A DNA stretch of 64,000 nt, taken from contig NZ_LQQA01000010.1 of NCBI RefSeq assembly GCF_002101965.1, positions 62,001 to 126,000 of the forward strand. The letters run 5' to 3'. Shown here piece after piece: positions 1 to 8,589 of this stretch; positions within the stretch are counted from its first letter, which is position 1; every line of letters begins with the position of its first letter. Under the pieces are notes generated by a model. The model did not search any database. It was not told the origin of the DNA and worked only from the letters and a program-made list of their open reading frames with translations. Both the position numbers and the translations under genes were made by a program. The stretch is from Mycolicibacterium wolinskyi (GTDB taxonomy: Bacteria > Actinomycetota > Actinomycetes > Mycobacteriales > Mycobacteriaceae).

Positions 1-819
1 GCGTCCGTCCGGCGCGGTGAGCCGGGTCGCGTTCACCAGCAGCTCGCTGCGCCGCGTGGTGTCGAAGATCCAGATCTTGTTGCGCGGCAGATCCATGCCG
101 GCTTGTCGCGCGTGGCCGATGGCGTCGGAAACCCATTGCGGTGAAATGGTGTTGGGACCCCAGGCGGCCCAGAATGCCGCGCAGTCGACGTTGCCGAGCC
201 GGAAGAACATCGTCGGGTTCTGGATACGCCCGTCGGCGCCGAACCGGTATGCGCCTCCGCCGCGCGCCACCACGGCACCGTCGCCGGACGCGTCGATCAC
301 GCGTGCCGCGCGGATGATCCCGACCCCCGCGTTGGATGCGATGACCAGGCCGCGGTACGTGCCCTGTTCGGCCACCACGTCGATGACTTGGGTGTGGAAC
401 AGGATTCGGACGCCGGCGGACGTAAGCAGGTGATCGGCGGCCTCGCGCCAGACCAGCGGATCGTGTGCCGCGGTGAACGTCTTGCCGTAGGGCTGCGGCG
501 CGGTCAGGCCGCCGCGCACCCGCAATTCGCCGGAAAAGCGTTCGGTGAAACCGTGGATGATCTGCTCCGGCCTCGCACCGTCATCGGAGGCCAGGTACAT
601 GCCACAGATGGTGCCCGACATGCCCGCGACCGCAGCGCCACCGGCGAACCCGTACTTCTCCACGACGACGACCGATGCGCCGGATTCGGCGGCGACCGTC
701 GCCGCCGCGACACCGGCCGCCCCGGCGCCGACGACGGCGACGTCCACATCGGCCACAACCGGAAGCCGGTGCTCATCGATACCCGTCTCCAACCGCCATG
801 CAACCGATATATTGGTCAT
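1..819 (-). CDS. FAD-dependent oxidoreductase, N-terminal 273 residues (runs off window)
   Basis: The frame stays open from an ATG at 819 to the window edge, so the C-terminus is missing. After about 26 residues it reads VDVAVVGAGAAGV, a GxGxxG Rossmann fingerprint for the FAD ADP moiety, followed by an acidic end of strand two (VVVEK) and a GG pair, as in flavoproteins that carry an FAD-dependent oxidoreductase fold. Substrate is not predictable. It is transcribed divergently from a GntR regulator 55 bp away and sits beside a sulfatase/FGE cluster, so oxidation of a desulfated product is a plausible job; that is inference only. Family assignment is firm, function is not. Confidence 0.85.
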   Translation of the reverse strand, partial: MTNISVAWRLETGIDEHRLPVVADVDVAVVGAGAAGVAAATVAAESGASVVVVEKYGFAGGAAVAGMSGTICGMYLASDDGARPEQIIHGFTERFSGELRVRGGLTAPQPYGKTFTAAHDPLVWREAADHLLTSAGVRILFHTQVIDVVAEQGTYRGLVIASNAGVGIIRAARVIDASGDGAVVARGGGAYRFGADGRIQNPTMFFRLGNVDCAAFWAAWGPNTISPQWVSDAIGHARQAGMDLPRNKIWIFDTTRRSELLVNATRLTAPDGR

Positions 820-828
820 ATGTGGACC
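814..828. promoter_or_regulatory. Candidate GntR operator, GGTC-N7-GACC
   Basis: An inverted repeat GGTC-N7-GACC overlaps the start codon of the oxidoreductase and lies about 47 bp upstream of the GntR regulator gene. Regulators of the FCD subclass typically bind short GT/AC-type palindromes in their own divergent promoters. The arms are only 4 bp, so this could be chance. Confidence 0.35.
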
Positions 829-874
829 GTACATCTACGATCGCGATACTGTCTAGCCCACCGAAAGGGAGGAC

Positions 875-1525
875 ATGAGCGGGGAGCCGCAGAACAAGAC
901 CGATCAGGCGTTCATCGAGATCGAGCGGATGATCGTGCTCGGCGACATCGCGCCGGGCAGCCTGGTCTCGGAGAAGCAGCTGATGGAGCTGACCGGCTTT
1001 GGCCGGACACCGGTGCGCGAGGCACTGCAGCGACTGTCCCGCGAACGCCTCGTCGAAATCCACCCCAATCGCGGTGTGCTCGTCCCTGCGACCTCGATCG
1101 AAGCCCAACTGAAGCTGCTCGAGTTGCGGCGCACGCTCGAGCCGTTCGCCGTACGACTGGCCGCGTCGCGCGCAACCGATGCCCAACGCCGCACCGCCCG
1201 CGAACTCGCCGAAGACGTCATCAGCGGCAGTAAATCCGTCGGCGACTTCTCCGTTTTCCTGCGCAGTGCCCACGCGCTCGTGGTGGCCGCGACGCACAAC
1301 GAGTTCGTCGACGCAGCGATGGCACCCCTCCAGGGGCTGTCACGCAGATTCTGGTTCGGCCATCTCGGCAACACAGCCGAAGACCTGGGCCGGGCCGCCA
1401 AGCTACACCACGACATCCTCTCCGCGATCGCCGACGGCCAGGCGGACACCGCCCACGCCGCGTCGATCGCGTTGAACGACTATCTATTCGAGTTCGCCTA
1501 CGCAACCCTGCCCGGCCGGGGCTGA
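875..1525 (+). CDS. GntR-family transcriptional regulator (FCD subfamily)
   Basis: A 216-residue protein of normal length for the FadR/FCD group. Residues 10-75 form a winged helix-turn-helix with the family signature (PGSLVSEKQL, then GRTPVREALQRLSRERLVEI), and the all-helical remainder matches an FCD effector domain that usually binds a carboxylated ligand, often through a metal. The start at 875 follows a purine-rich AAAGGGAGG. It is divergent from the oxidoreductase and precedes the sulfatases in the same direction, so it probably controls this locus in response to an organic-acid intermediate. Ligand unknown. Confidence 0.9.
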   Translation: MSGEPQNKTDQAFIEIERMIVLGDIAPGSLVSEKQLMELTGFGRTPVREALQRLSRERLVEIHPNRGVLVPATSIEAQLKLLELRRTLEPFAVRLAASRATDAQRRTARELAEDVISGSKSVGDFSVFLRSAHALVVAATHNEFVDAAMAPLQGLSRRFWFGHLGNTAEDLGRAAKLHHDILSAIADGQADTAHAASIALNDYLFEFAYATLPGRG

Positions 1526-1635
1526 ACTCCGGCGTAAATATCTTGCGGCGCACTGTCGAATCTCTGCGAAGCCACCGTCGAACGGCATAGGGTCCTACGG
1601 GCACAGGCTTTTCCGATCGAGCGAGGGGCTTCGAC

Positions 1636-3177
1636 ATGCCGAACGGTAAACCCAACATCCTGGTGATCTGGGGCGACGACATCGGGATCAGCAATCTCAG
1701 TTGCTACAGCGATGGCCTCATGGGCTACCGCACACCGAACATCGACCGCATCGCCAACGAAGGGATGCGGTTCACCGACTCCTACGGTGAGCAAAGCTGC
1801 ACCGCAGGGCGCGCTGCTTTCATCAGCGGACAAAGCGTGTACCGCACCGGCATGAGCAAAGTGGGGATACCCGGTGCCGATATCGGTTGGGCCGCCGAGG
1901 ATCCCACCATCGCCGAGCTACTCAAGCCACTTGGCTACGCGACGGGCCAGTTCGGCAAGAACCACTTCGGCGATCTCAACAAGTACCTGCCAACGGTCCA
2001 CGGGTTCGACGAGTTCTTCGGCAACCTCTACCATCTCAACGCCGAGGAAGAGCCGGAAAGTTATGACTACCCGCACGAAGATCGTTACCCGCGACTCTAC
2101 AAACTGGCCAAACCCCGCGGCGTGCTCAAATGCAAGGCCACCGATGAGGTGTCAACGGAACCCGACGACCCGAAATACGGCCCGGTCGGCAAACAGACCA
2201 TCGAGGACACCGGGCCGCTGACCGCCAAGCGTATGGAGACCATCGACGACGACATCGCCGACGCCACGGTCGACTACATCAAACGCCAGCACGCCGAGGG
2301 CAATCCGTTCTTCGTGTGGTGCAACTTCACCCACATGCACCTCTACACCCACACCAAACCCGAGAGCCGTGGCCAAGCGGGGCTGTGGCAATCGCCCTAC
2401 CACGACACGATGATCGACCACGACCGCAATGTGGGCACCGTGCTCGATGTGCTCGACGAACTCGGTATCGCCGAGGACACGATCGTCATCTACTCGACCG
2501 ACAACGGCCCGCACCGCAACACGTGGCCGGATGCCGGTACGACACCATTCCGCAGCGAGAAGGATACGAACTGGGAAGGCGCCTTCCGTGTGCCAGAGCT
2601 GATCCGCTGGCCCGGCAAGATCCCCGCGGGCGTGGTTTCCAACGAGATCGTCCAGCACCACGATTGGTTGCCGACGCTGTTGGCCGCGGCCGGCGATCCC
2701 GATATCAGCGAAAAGCTGAAGAAGGGTTACAAGATCGGCGACACCGAGTACAAGGTGCACATCGACGGTTACAACTTGCTGCCCTACCTCACCGGTGAGG
2801 TCGAGGAGAGCCCGCGTCGCGGCTTCTTCTATTTCTCCGATGACGGGGATCTCGTCGCGATGCGGTTCGAGAACTGGAAGATTGTTTTCGCCGAACAGCG
2901 CTGCCAAGGGACGCTGCGGATCTGGGCCGAGCCGTTCACGCCGTTACGGGTCCCGAAGCTGTTCAACCTGCGCACCGACCCGTACGAGTACGCCGACATC
3001 ACATCCAACACGTACTACGAGTGGCTGTTGCGGCACGACTATTTCGTCTTCTACGCGACCGCGATGGCGACGAAGTTCCTCGAAACGTTCGAGGAGTTCA
3101 AGCCGCGCCACGCTCCGGCAAGCTTCAGCATCGACCACGCGGTCGAGAAACTGCACGAGTTCCTCGCCAAGGATTGA
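1636..3177 (+). CDS. Sulfatase (type I, formylglycine-dependent), first tandem copy
   Basis: A 513-residue alkaline-phosphatase-superfamily sulfatase. Metal-binding Asp pair at 14-15 (WGDDIG), active-site motif CTAGR at 55-59 fitting the C-x-[PA]-x-R signature whose Cys is oxidised to formylglycine, then GKNHFG, a THMH histidine motif, STDNGPH, and a Lys in RWPGKIP. No signal peptide is seen, so it is probably cytoplasmic and acts on a small sulfate ester. GAGGGG precedes the ATG. The next gene is a close paralogue starting with nearly the same sequence, and an FGE lies three genes downstream. The natural substrate cannot be read from the sequence. Confidence 0.93.
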   Translation: MPNGKPNILVIWGDDIGISNLSCYSDGLMGYRTPNIDRIANEGMRFTDSYGEQSCTAGRAAFISGQSVYRTGMSKVGIPGADIGWAAEDPTIAELLKPLGYATGQFGKNHFGDLNKYLPTVHGFDEFFGNLYHLNAEEEPESYDYPHEDRYPRLYKLAKPRGVLKCKATDEVSTEPDDPKYGPVGKQTIEDTGPLTAKRMETIDDDIADATVDYIKRQHAEGNPFFVWCNFTHMHLYTHTKPESRGQAGLWQSPYHDTMIDHDRNVGTVLDVLDELGIAEDTIVIYSTDNGPHRNTWPDAGTTPFRSEKDTNWEGAFRVPELIRWPGKIPAGVVSNEIVQHHDWLPTLLAAAGDPDISEKLKKGYKIGDTEYKVHIDGYNLLPYLTGEVEESPRRGFFYFSDDGDLVAMRFENWKIVFAEQRCQGTLRIWAEPFTPLRVPKLFNLRTDPYEYADITSNTYYEWLLRHDYFVFYATAMATKFLETFEEFKPRHAPASFSIDHAVEKLHEFLAKD

Positions 3178-3235
3178 GTACGGCCTTGGCCGGCCCGGTG
3201 AGTATTTTCGCCAGAGACGTCAGTTATCCGGCACT

Positions 3236-3277
3236 GGTCCAGTGCGAGCGCATAACGTTCGCACTGGACCTTTTGTT
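3236..3277 (+). terminator. Intrinsic terminator between the two sulfatase genes
   Basis: A perfect 12-bp stem (GGTCCAGTGCGA at 3236-3247, complement at 3259-3270) with an 11-nt loop is followed at once by TTTTGTT, a classic rho-independent layout. It lies 58 bp after the first sulfatase stop and 26 bp before the second start. It should end or attenuate transcription between the two copies, so the second copy either has its own promoter or depends on read-through. Confidence 0.8.
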
Positions 3278-3303
3278 GAACATGAAAGTGAGGCTGCGAA
3301 CAC

Positions 3304-4848
3304 ATGCCGAACGGAAAACCCAACATCCTGGTGATTTGGGGAGACGACATCGGAATCAGCAATCTCAGCTGCTACAGCATGGGTCTGATGGGTTATCAGA
3401 CGCCCAACATCGACCGGCTCGCCAGAGAAGGCATGATCTTCACCGACTCCTACGGCGAGCAGAGTTGCACCGCGGGGCGCTCGTCGTTCATCACCGGCCA
3501 GAGCGTCTATCGCACCGGGCTCTCGAAGGTCGGCATGCCGGGTGTCGACGTCGGCATGTCACCCGACGACCCGACGATCGCCACGCTCCTCAAGCCGCTC
3601 GGTTACGCCACCGGCCAGTTCGGGAAGAACCACTTGGGCGACCTCAACAAGTACCTACCGACGGCCCACGGTTTCGATGAGTTCTTCGGCAATCTCTACC
3701 ATCTCAATGCCGAAGAGGAACCCGAGCATCCCGACTACCCCACCGAGGAGGAGGCACCGCGCCTGCGCAAGAGGCTGCTGCCCCGCGGTGTCATCCGTTC
3801 GTGGGCCACGGAGGAGGCCTCGGACGAGGTCGACGAACGGTTCGGCCCACTGGGCAAGCAACGTGTCGAGGACACCGGGCCACTGACCAAGAAACGCATG
3901 GAGACGGTCGACGACGAGACCACCGAGGCGGCGATCGACTTCATCAAACGTCAGAACGAAGCGGGCACACCGTTCTTCGTGTGGATGAACACGACGCATA
4001 TGCACTTCCGCACGCACACCAAACCGGAAAGCGTCGGGCAGGCCGGCCGCTGGCAGTCGCCCTACCACGACACGATGATCGATCACGATGGTCACGTAGG
4101 TCTCTTGCTCGATGCCCTCGATGAACTCGGCATCGCCGATGACACGATCGTCATCTACTCCACCGACAACGGCCCACACGCCAACACGTGGCCGGATGGC
4201 GCCACCACACCATTCCGCAGCGAGAAGAACACCAACTGGGAGGGCGCCTTCCGGGTACCCGAGATCATCCGCTGGCCGGGCAAGATCCCCGCCGGCGTGA
4301 TCTCCAACGAGATTGTCCAGCACCACGACTGGCTTCCGACGTTCCTCGCAGCCGCGGGTGAGCCCGACATCGTCGAGAAACTCAAGCAGGGTCACACGAT
4401 CGATGACAAGACCTATCACGTCCACATCGACGGCTATAACCTGTTGCCCTATTTGACCGGCGAGGTCGACAAGAGTCCCCGCCGCGGCCTGATCTACTTC
4501 TCCGACGACTGCGATGTGCTCGGGATCCGCATCGACAACTGGAAAGTCGTGTTCATGGAGCAGCGCTGCGAGGGCACACTGAAGGTCTGGTTCGAGCCGT
4601 TCACGCCGTTGCGCGCACCGAAGATCTTCAACCTACGCACCGATCCGTATGAGCGGGCCGACATCACATCCAACACTTACTGGGACTGGTTCTTCGACCA
4701 CGACTACATCGCCTTCATGGCCAACGCCGTCGTCCTCGAATTCCTGGAGACCTTCAAGGAATTCCCGCCGCGGCGTGAACCGGCATCCTTCACGATCACC
4801 AACGCGGTCGAGAAGCTCAACGACTTCCTGCAATCGGTGGGCGGCTGA
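3304..4848 (+). CDS. Sulfatase (type I, formylglycine-dependent), second tandem copy
   Basis: A 514-residue paralogue of the preceding gene with the same motifs: WGDDIG at 12-17, CTAGR at 55-59, GKNHLG, THMH, STDNGPH and RWPGKIP. The N-terminal 70 residues are almost identical between copies, while the stretch around 145-190 and the C-terminus differ, which suggests duplication followed by divergence of substrate specificity. The start has a GTGAGG upstream. The downstream HAD gene begins 7 nt after the stop, so this copy is probably co-transcribed with the HAD and FGE genes. Confidence 0.93.
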   Translation: MPNGKPNILVIWGDDIGISNLSCYSMGLMGYQTPNIDRLAREGMIFTDSYGEQSCTAGRSSFITGQSVYRTGLSKVGMPGVDVGMSPDDPTIATLLKPLGYATGQFGKNHLGDLNKYLPTAHGFDEFFGNLYHLNAEEEPEHPDYPTEEEAPRLRKRLLPRGVIRSWATEEASDEVDERFGPLGKQRVEDTGPLTKKRMETVDDETTEAAIDFIKRQNEAGTPFFVWMNTTHMHFRTHTKPESVGQAGRWQSPYHDTMIDHDGHVGLLLDALDELGIADDTIVIYSTDNGPHANTWPDGATTPFRSEKNTNWEGAFRVPEIIRWPGKIPAGVISNEIVQHHDWLPTFLAAAGEPDIVEKLKQGHTIDDKTYHVHIDGYNLLPYLTGEVDKSPRRGLIYFSDDCDVLGIRIDNWKVVFMEQRCEGTLKVWFEPFTPLRAPKIFNLRTDPYERADITSNTYWDWFFDHDYIAFMANAVVLEFLETFKEFPPRREPASFTITNAVEKLNDFLQSVGG

Positions 4849-4855
4849 TTCGCCG

Positions 4856-5761
4856 ATGCTGCAGTCATGGAACGATGGCCCCACGAAGGCGGCGATCACC
4901 GACTTCGTGGGGCGCGTCACCACCGACGGTCCCGATTACGTCGCGCCCGAAGCACGCGTGGCGGTGTTCGACAACGACGGCACGCTGTGGGTCGAGAAGC
5001 CGGCCTACATCCAACTCGACTTCCTGGTACGCCGGCTGGCCGAGCAGGCGGCGGCCGACGCCGAACTCGCCACCCGTCAGCCCTATCGGGCAGCCGCCGC
5101 CGGTGATCTCGCCTGGTTCGGCGACGCCGTCACCAAGCACTACAACGGCGATGATTCCGCGCTCAAAATCCTTGCTGCCGGCATTCTTTCGGCATACGCC
5201 GGCCTGCCCGTCGAAGACCACGCCGAACGGGTCAAGGCGTTCTTCGCCGAAGCGAAGCATCCAACTCTCGGCCGCCCGTACACGCACTGCGGTTATCAGC
5301 CCATGATCGAACTGCTGCGCTATCTGGAGGACAACGGGTTCACCACCTACATCGCCTCGGGCGGCGGCCGTGACTTCATGCGCCCGGTCACGCCGCAGAT
5401 GTACGGCATACCGCCTGAGCGGGTCATCGGCAGCTCGGTGGGCCTGGACTTCGTCGACGGTCACCTCAAAACGACTGCTACACCGGAGTTCATGGATGAC
5501 GGCCCGATCAAGCCCGTGCGGATCTGGGGCCGGACCGGACGCAGACCGATCTTGGTCGTAGGCAACTCGAACGGTGACATCGAGATGCTGCAGTACGCCG
5601 CGGCGGGCGCGGGTCCGTCCCTGTCCATGCTGGTGCTCCACGACGACGCCGAACGCGAATTCGATTACACCGCAGGCGCGGAGAAGGCGCTGGCGCTGGC
5701 GAAGTCCGAGAGCTGGCCGGTGGTCAGCATCCGCAACGATTGGACCACGGTCTTTGCCTGA
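4856..5761 (+). CDS. HAD-superfamily hydrolase (phosphoserine-phosphatase-like)
   Basis: A 301-residue haloacid-dehalogenase-fold protein. Motif I is VFDNDGTLW with Asp39 and Asp41 as nucleophile and acid/base; a Ser/Gly-rich ASGGGRDF serves as motif II; VGNSNGDIEM supplies the motif IV acidic region. The long cap insert between motifs I and II fits the C1-cap phosphatase-like group. It starts 7 nt after the second sulfatase stop and ends 20 nt before the FGE start, so it belongs to the sulfatase operon. It may dephosphorylate a pathway intermediate, but no substrate can be assigned. Confidence 0.88.
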   Translation: MLQSWNDGPTKAAITDFVGRVTTDGPDYVAPEARVAVFDNDGTLWVEKPAYIQLDFLVRRLAEQAAADAELATRQPYRAAAAGDLAWFGDAVTKHYNGDDSALKILAAGILSAYAGLPVEDHAERVKAFFAEAKHPTLGRPYTHCGYQPMIELLRYLEDNGFTTYIASGGGRDFMRPVTPQMYGIPPERVIGSSVGLDFVDGHLKTTATPEFMDDGPIKPVRIWGRTGRRPILVVGNSNGDIEMLQYAAAGAGPSLSMLVLHDDAEREFDYTAGAEKALALAKSESWPVVSIRNDWTTVFA

Positions 5762-5781
5762 GTTCTCCGCAGACTCAACGC

Positions 5782-6669
5782 ATGACGGCTGACGACCTGG
5801 TCTGGATCCCGGCACAAACCTCGGTGTTGGGGTCCGACGCGCACTACCCCGAAGAGGCGCCGGCCCGCGAGGTCGCGGTCGACGGGTTCTGGATCCAGCG
5901 CCATCAGGTCACCAACGCTGACTACGCCGAGTTCGTCGCGGCGACAGGCTATGTCACGGTCGCCGAACGCCCGGTAGACCCTGCCGACTTTCCCGGTGCC
6001 CCACCCGAAAATCTCGTGCCGGGCTCCATGGTGTTCCGGCGCACTGCGGGCCCGGTGGACCTGCGCCACATCAACCTGTGGTGGGCTTGGACACCGGGTG
6101 CGTGCTGGAATCACCCGCGTGGGCCGCGGTCCTCGCTTACGGATCGCGACGACCACCCGGTGGTGCACATCGCCTACGAGGACGCCGAGGCCTACGCACG
6201 CTGGGCGGGCTTGGAGCTTCCGACGGAAGCGGAGTGGGAAACCGCCGCGCGCGGCGGGCTGCCTGCCGCGGCATACACCTGGGGCGATGAACCCGAGCAG
6301 CCCGGGCAGCGGTTGGCCAACTACTGGCACGGCGAATTCCCGTACCTGCCCGAGACCGGCTACGGCACCACGAAGCCCGTTGGCAGTTTCGAGGCCAACG
6401 GCTATGGCCTGTTCGACATGGCGGGCAACGTATGGGAGTGGACCACCGATTTCTACACCGGGGACCATTCCGTCGAATCCTGCTGTGCGACAGATAGTTA
6501 CGATCCCAATCAGCCGCAGTTCAAGATTGCCCGCCGAGTGATCAAAGGTGGATCGTTCCTGTGCGCCGACAGCTATTGCATGCGCTACCGGCCAGCTGCC
6601 CGGCGACCGCAGATGGTCGATACCGGCATGAGCCACATCGGTTTTCGCTGCGTCAAACGGCCGAGCTGA
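5782..6669 (+). CDS. Formylglycine-generating enzyme (SUMF1/FGE family)
   Basis: A 295-residue FGE-sulfatase domain protein. It contains the family hallmarks VTNADYAEF near 43-51, PTEAEWE near 147-153, GLFDMAGNVWEW near 209-220, and the copper-binding active-site pair Cys261/Cys266 in GGSFLCADSYC, followed by RYRPAAR and GFRCV at the C-terminus. FGEs oxidise the Cys of the C-x-P/A-x-R motif of sulfatases, and both neighbouring sulfatases carry that Cys-type motif, so the locus encodes its own maturase. The ATG at 5782 is preferred over an upstream in-frame ATG that lies inside the HAD gene. Its end overlaps the convergent tetR gene by 17 bp. Confidence 0.95.
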   Translation: MTADDLVWIPAQTSVLGSDAHYPEEAPAREVAVDGFWIQRHQVTNADYAEFVAATGYVTVAERPVDPADFPGAPPENLVPGSMVFRRTAGPVDLRHINLWWAWTPGACWNHPRGPRSSLTDRDDHPVVHIAYEDAEAYARWAGLELPTEAEWETAARGGLPAAAYTWGDEPEQPGQRLANYWHGEFPYLPETGYGTTKPVGSFEANGYGLFDMAGNVWEWTTDFYTGDHSVESCCATDSYDPNQPQFKIARRVIKGGSFLCADSYCMRYRPAARRPQMVDTGMSHIGFRCVKRPS

Positions 6670-7213
6670 ACGCCGGGGCCACGAACCGGCGCAGCATCTC
6701 CTGCTCGGCCGCTTCGTCGGCGCCGGGCCAGACGAGCAGCGACAGCACAAGCCGCACGATCCACGCGGCGGCCACCGGATCGTCCTCGGCCAGCCCGGTC
6801 AGCTCCGTCGCGAACCCCGCAGGCACTCGCGACTGACCGAGGCCGGCGATCGCACCTCCACCGCGCAGTGAGCCGAGCAGCAGATCGAACATCGGATCGC
6901 TGCGAATGCGGCGCAGCGCGACGGTGACCGCTGTGACGACGCGTCGCGACCCCGTCAGGCCGTCGACCTGACGCCGGACCTCGTCGACGATCTGCGCCGC
7001 GAGCCGGGAAAGTACTGCATCCCGGATCTGCGTCTTGCCGCCCGCGTGGCGGTACACCGTCGCCCGCGAGCAGTGCACCCGCGCCGCGATGGCGTCGATG
7101 TCAAGCGCATCCAGGCCCTCGCGGGCAGCCAGATCGGCCGCCGCCGAGTAGATGCGTTCGGCTGCCTCCGCCCGCCGATCGCCGACCAGCCAGTCCTCGC
7201 GGTGTGGAGACAT
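6653..7213 (-). CDS. TetR-family transcriptional regulator
   Basis: A 186-residue TetR/AcrR regulator. Residues 16-62 form the N-terminal helix-turn-helix (IYSAAADLAAREG, then IAARVHCSRATVYRHAGGKTQI). The C-terminal ligand-binding half is not diagnostic. No Shine-Dalgarno precedes the ATG, but a TACCGT -10 hexamer ends 7 nt before it, so the message may be leaderless. It is divergent from the P450 gene with an inverted repeat between them, the usual arrangement for a repressor of the neighbouring enzyme. Its 3' end overlaps the FGE gene by 17 bp. Confidence 0.9.
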   Translation of the reverse strand: MSPHREDWLVGDRRAEAAERIYSAAADLAAREGLDALDIDAIAARVHCSRATVYRHAGGKTQIRDAVLSRLAAQIVDEVRRQVDGLTGSRRVVTAVTVALRRIRSDPMFDLLLGSLRGGGAIAGLGQSRVPAGFATELTGLAEDDPVAAAWIVRLVLSLLVWPGADEAAEQEMLRRFVAPAFSSAV

Positions 7214-7226
7214 GGAGTTGACGGTA

Positions 7227-7239
7227 TCTCACGCTGAGA
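7227..7239. promoter_or_regulatory. Candidate TetR operator, TCTCA-CGC-TGAGA
   Basis: A perfect 5-bp inverted repeat with a 3-nt centre lies in the tetR/P450 divergent promoter, overlapping the presumed tetR promoter just upstream of its -10. A further GCTGAGAC half-site repeats at 7286-7293. Position and symmetry suit autorepression and P450 control. Confidence 0.4.
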
Positions 7240-7378
7240 CAAAATCGGTATGGATTCTCACGTACGGCGCTGGTCAGAACCATCGGCTGAGACGAGCCCG
7301 CGAAGCGGCGTCCACCGGGCCGTATCGACTTCGCCTGGCGGCGTTGACCTGCCCCGAACAGCTCGTCAACCTGGGCTT

Positions 7379-8587
7379 ATGCTCCGTGCACACGACTTGT
7401 TCGCCCCGGCCCACCTCCAAGACCCATACCCCCTGTATGACCGGCTACGGGAAGACGCGCCAGTGCATCAGGTGGGCGATTCGCCGTTCTTCGTCGTGAC
7501 GTCGTTCGACGCGGTGACCGAGGCGACCGCGCGGATGCAACACTTCTCGTCGAATCTCACCGCGACCATGTGGCATCAACCCGACAGCCCGGACGGCTCG
7601 GTGACCACGTTCACCATGGACGGCCCTGGCGGTCACACGCACGTGCTCGCCACTGCTGACGATCCGGCGCACGCCGCGCACCGCAAACTCGTGTTGCCCC
7701 GCCTGGCGGCCAAGCGCATACGTGATCTGGAGCCGTTCATCACCTCGACCACCGACAACCTGCTGACCGCCACCATCGGTGAACTCGACTGGATGACGAC
7801 CATGGCCGATCGGCTGCCGATGCTCGTGGTCGCGCGGTTGCTGGGGTTGCCGGCAGCCGACGTCGACCGTTTGGTGGGTTGGGCGTACGGCGCCACGCAG
7901 CTCCTCGACGGACTCGTCGACGCCGACCAACTCACCGCGGCGGGTATTGCCGCCACCGAACTCGGCGGATACCTCGTCGAGCAGTTCGACCGCGCTAAGG
8001 CAGACCCAGGCGACAACCTGCTCGGGGACTTCGCCTTGTACTGCGCGTCGGAGAAGGTCGCGGCCGACAAGGCGGTGTTCATGCTGATCCAGCTGGTGAG
8101 TGCGGGCGCGGAGTCGACCGCGTCGTTGATCGGTAGTGCGGCACGGGAACTCGCGTCGCGGCCCGCTCTCGCGCAACAGCTGCGTGACGCGCCCGGCCTG
8201 ATACCCGCGTTTCTGGAGGAGGTGCTGCGGCTCGAGTCGCCGTTCCGCGGGCATTACCGGCACGTCTCGGTCGATGCCGAGCTGGGAGGCGTTGCACTGC
8301 AGGCAGATTCACATCTACTACTGCTGTGGGGCGCGGCCAATCGCGACCCCGCCGCCTTCGACGATCCGCACGAGTTCCGGCTGGACCGCGTGAATGCCAA
8401 GAGTCACTTGGCGTTTGGAAAAGGCGCGCACTTCTGCGTCGGTGCCGGACTGGCCCGACTCAAAGCCCGCATCGTCATATCCCGGCTGCTGGCGCTCCGC
8501 ACCGACATTCAACCGGCCGGGCCTGCCGAGTGGCTGCCCAGCCTGCTGGTGCGGCGGTTGCGTCGGCTACCGCTGACCGTGCGCTGA
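7379..8587 (+). CDS. Cytochrome P450
   Basis: A soluble bacterial P450 of about 402 residues from the ATG at 7379. It shows the I-helix oxygen-activation motif (SAGAEST), the K-helix ExxR (EEVLRLES), and the heme-ligand loop FGKGAHFCVGAGLA with Cys353 as thiolate ligand. An in-frame ATG at 7250 would add 43 residues of low-complexity sequence upstream of the first P450-like residues (MLRAHDLF, then DPYPLYDRLRED), so the shorter form is favoured although its ribosome site is weak. The divergent TetR gene probably controls it. Substrate unknown; no ferredoxin gene is adjacent. Confidence 0.9.
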   Translation: MLRAHDLFAPAHLQDPYPLYDRLREDAPVHQVGDSPFFVVTSFDAVTEATARMQHFSSNLTATMWHQPDSPDGSVTTFTMDGPGGHTHVLATADDPAHAAHRKLVLPRLAAKRIRDLEPFITSTTDNLLTATIGELDWMTTMADRLPMLVVARLLGLPAADVDRLVGWAYGATQLLDGLVDADQLTAAGIAATELGGYLVEQFDRAKADPGDNLLGDFALYCASEKVAADKAVFMLIQLVSAGAESTASLIGSAARELASRPALAQQLRDAPGLIPAFLEEVLRLESPFRGHYRHVSVDAELGGVALQADSHLLLLWGAANRDPAAFDDPHEFRLDRVNAKSHLAFGKGAHFCVGAGLARLKARIVISRLLALRTDIQPAGPAEWLPSLLVRRLRRLPLTVR

Positions 8588-8589
8588 AC

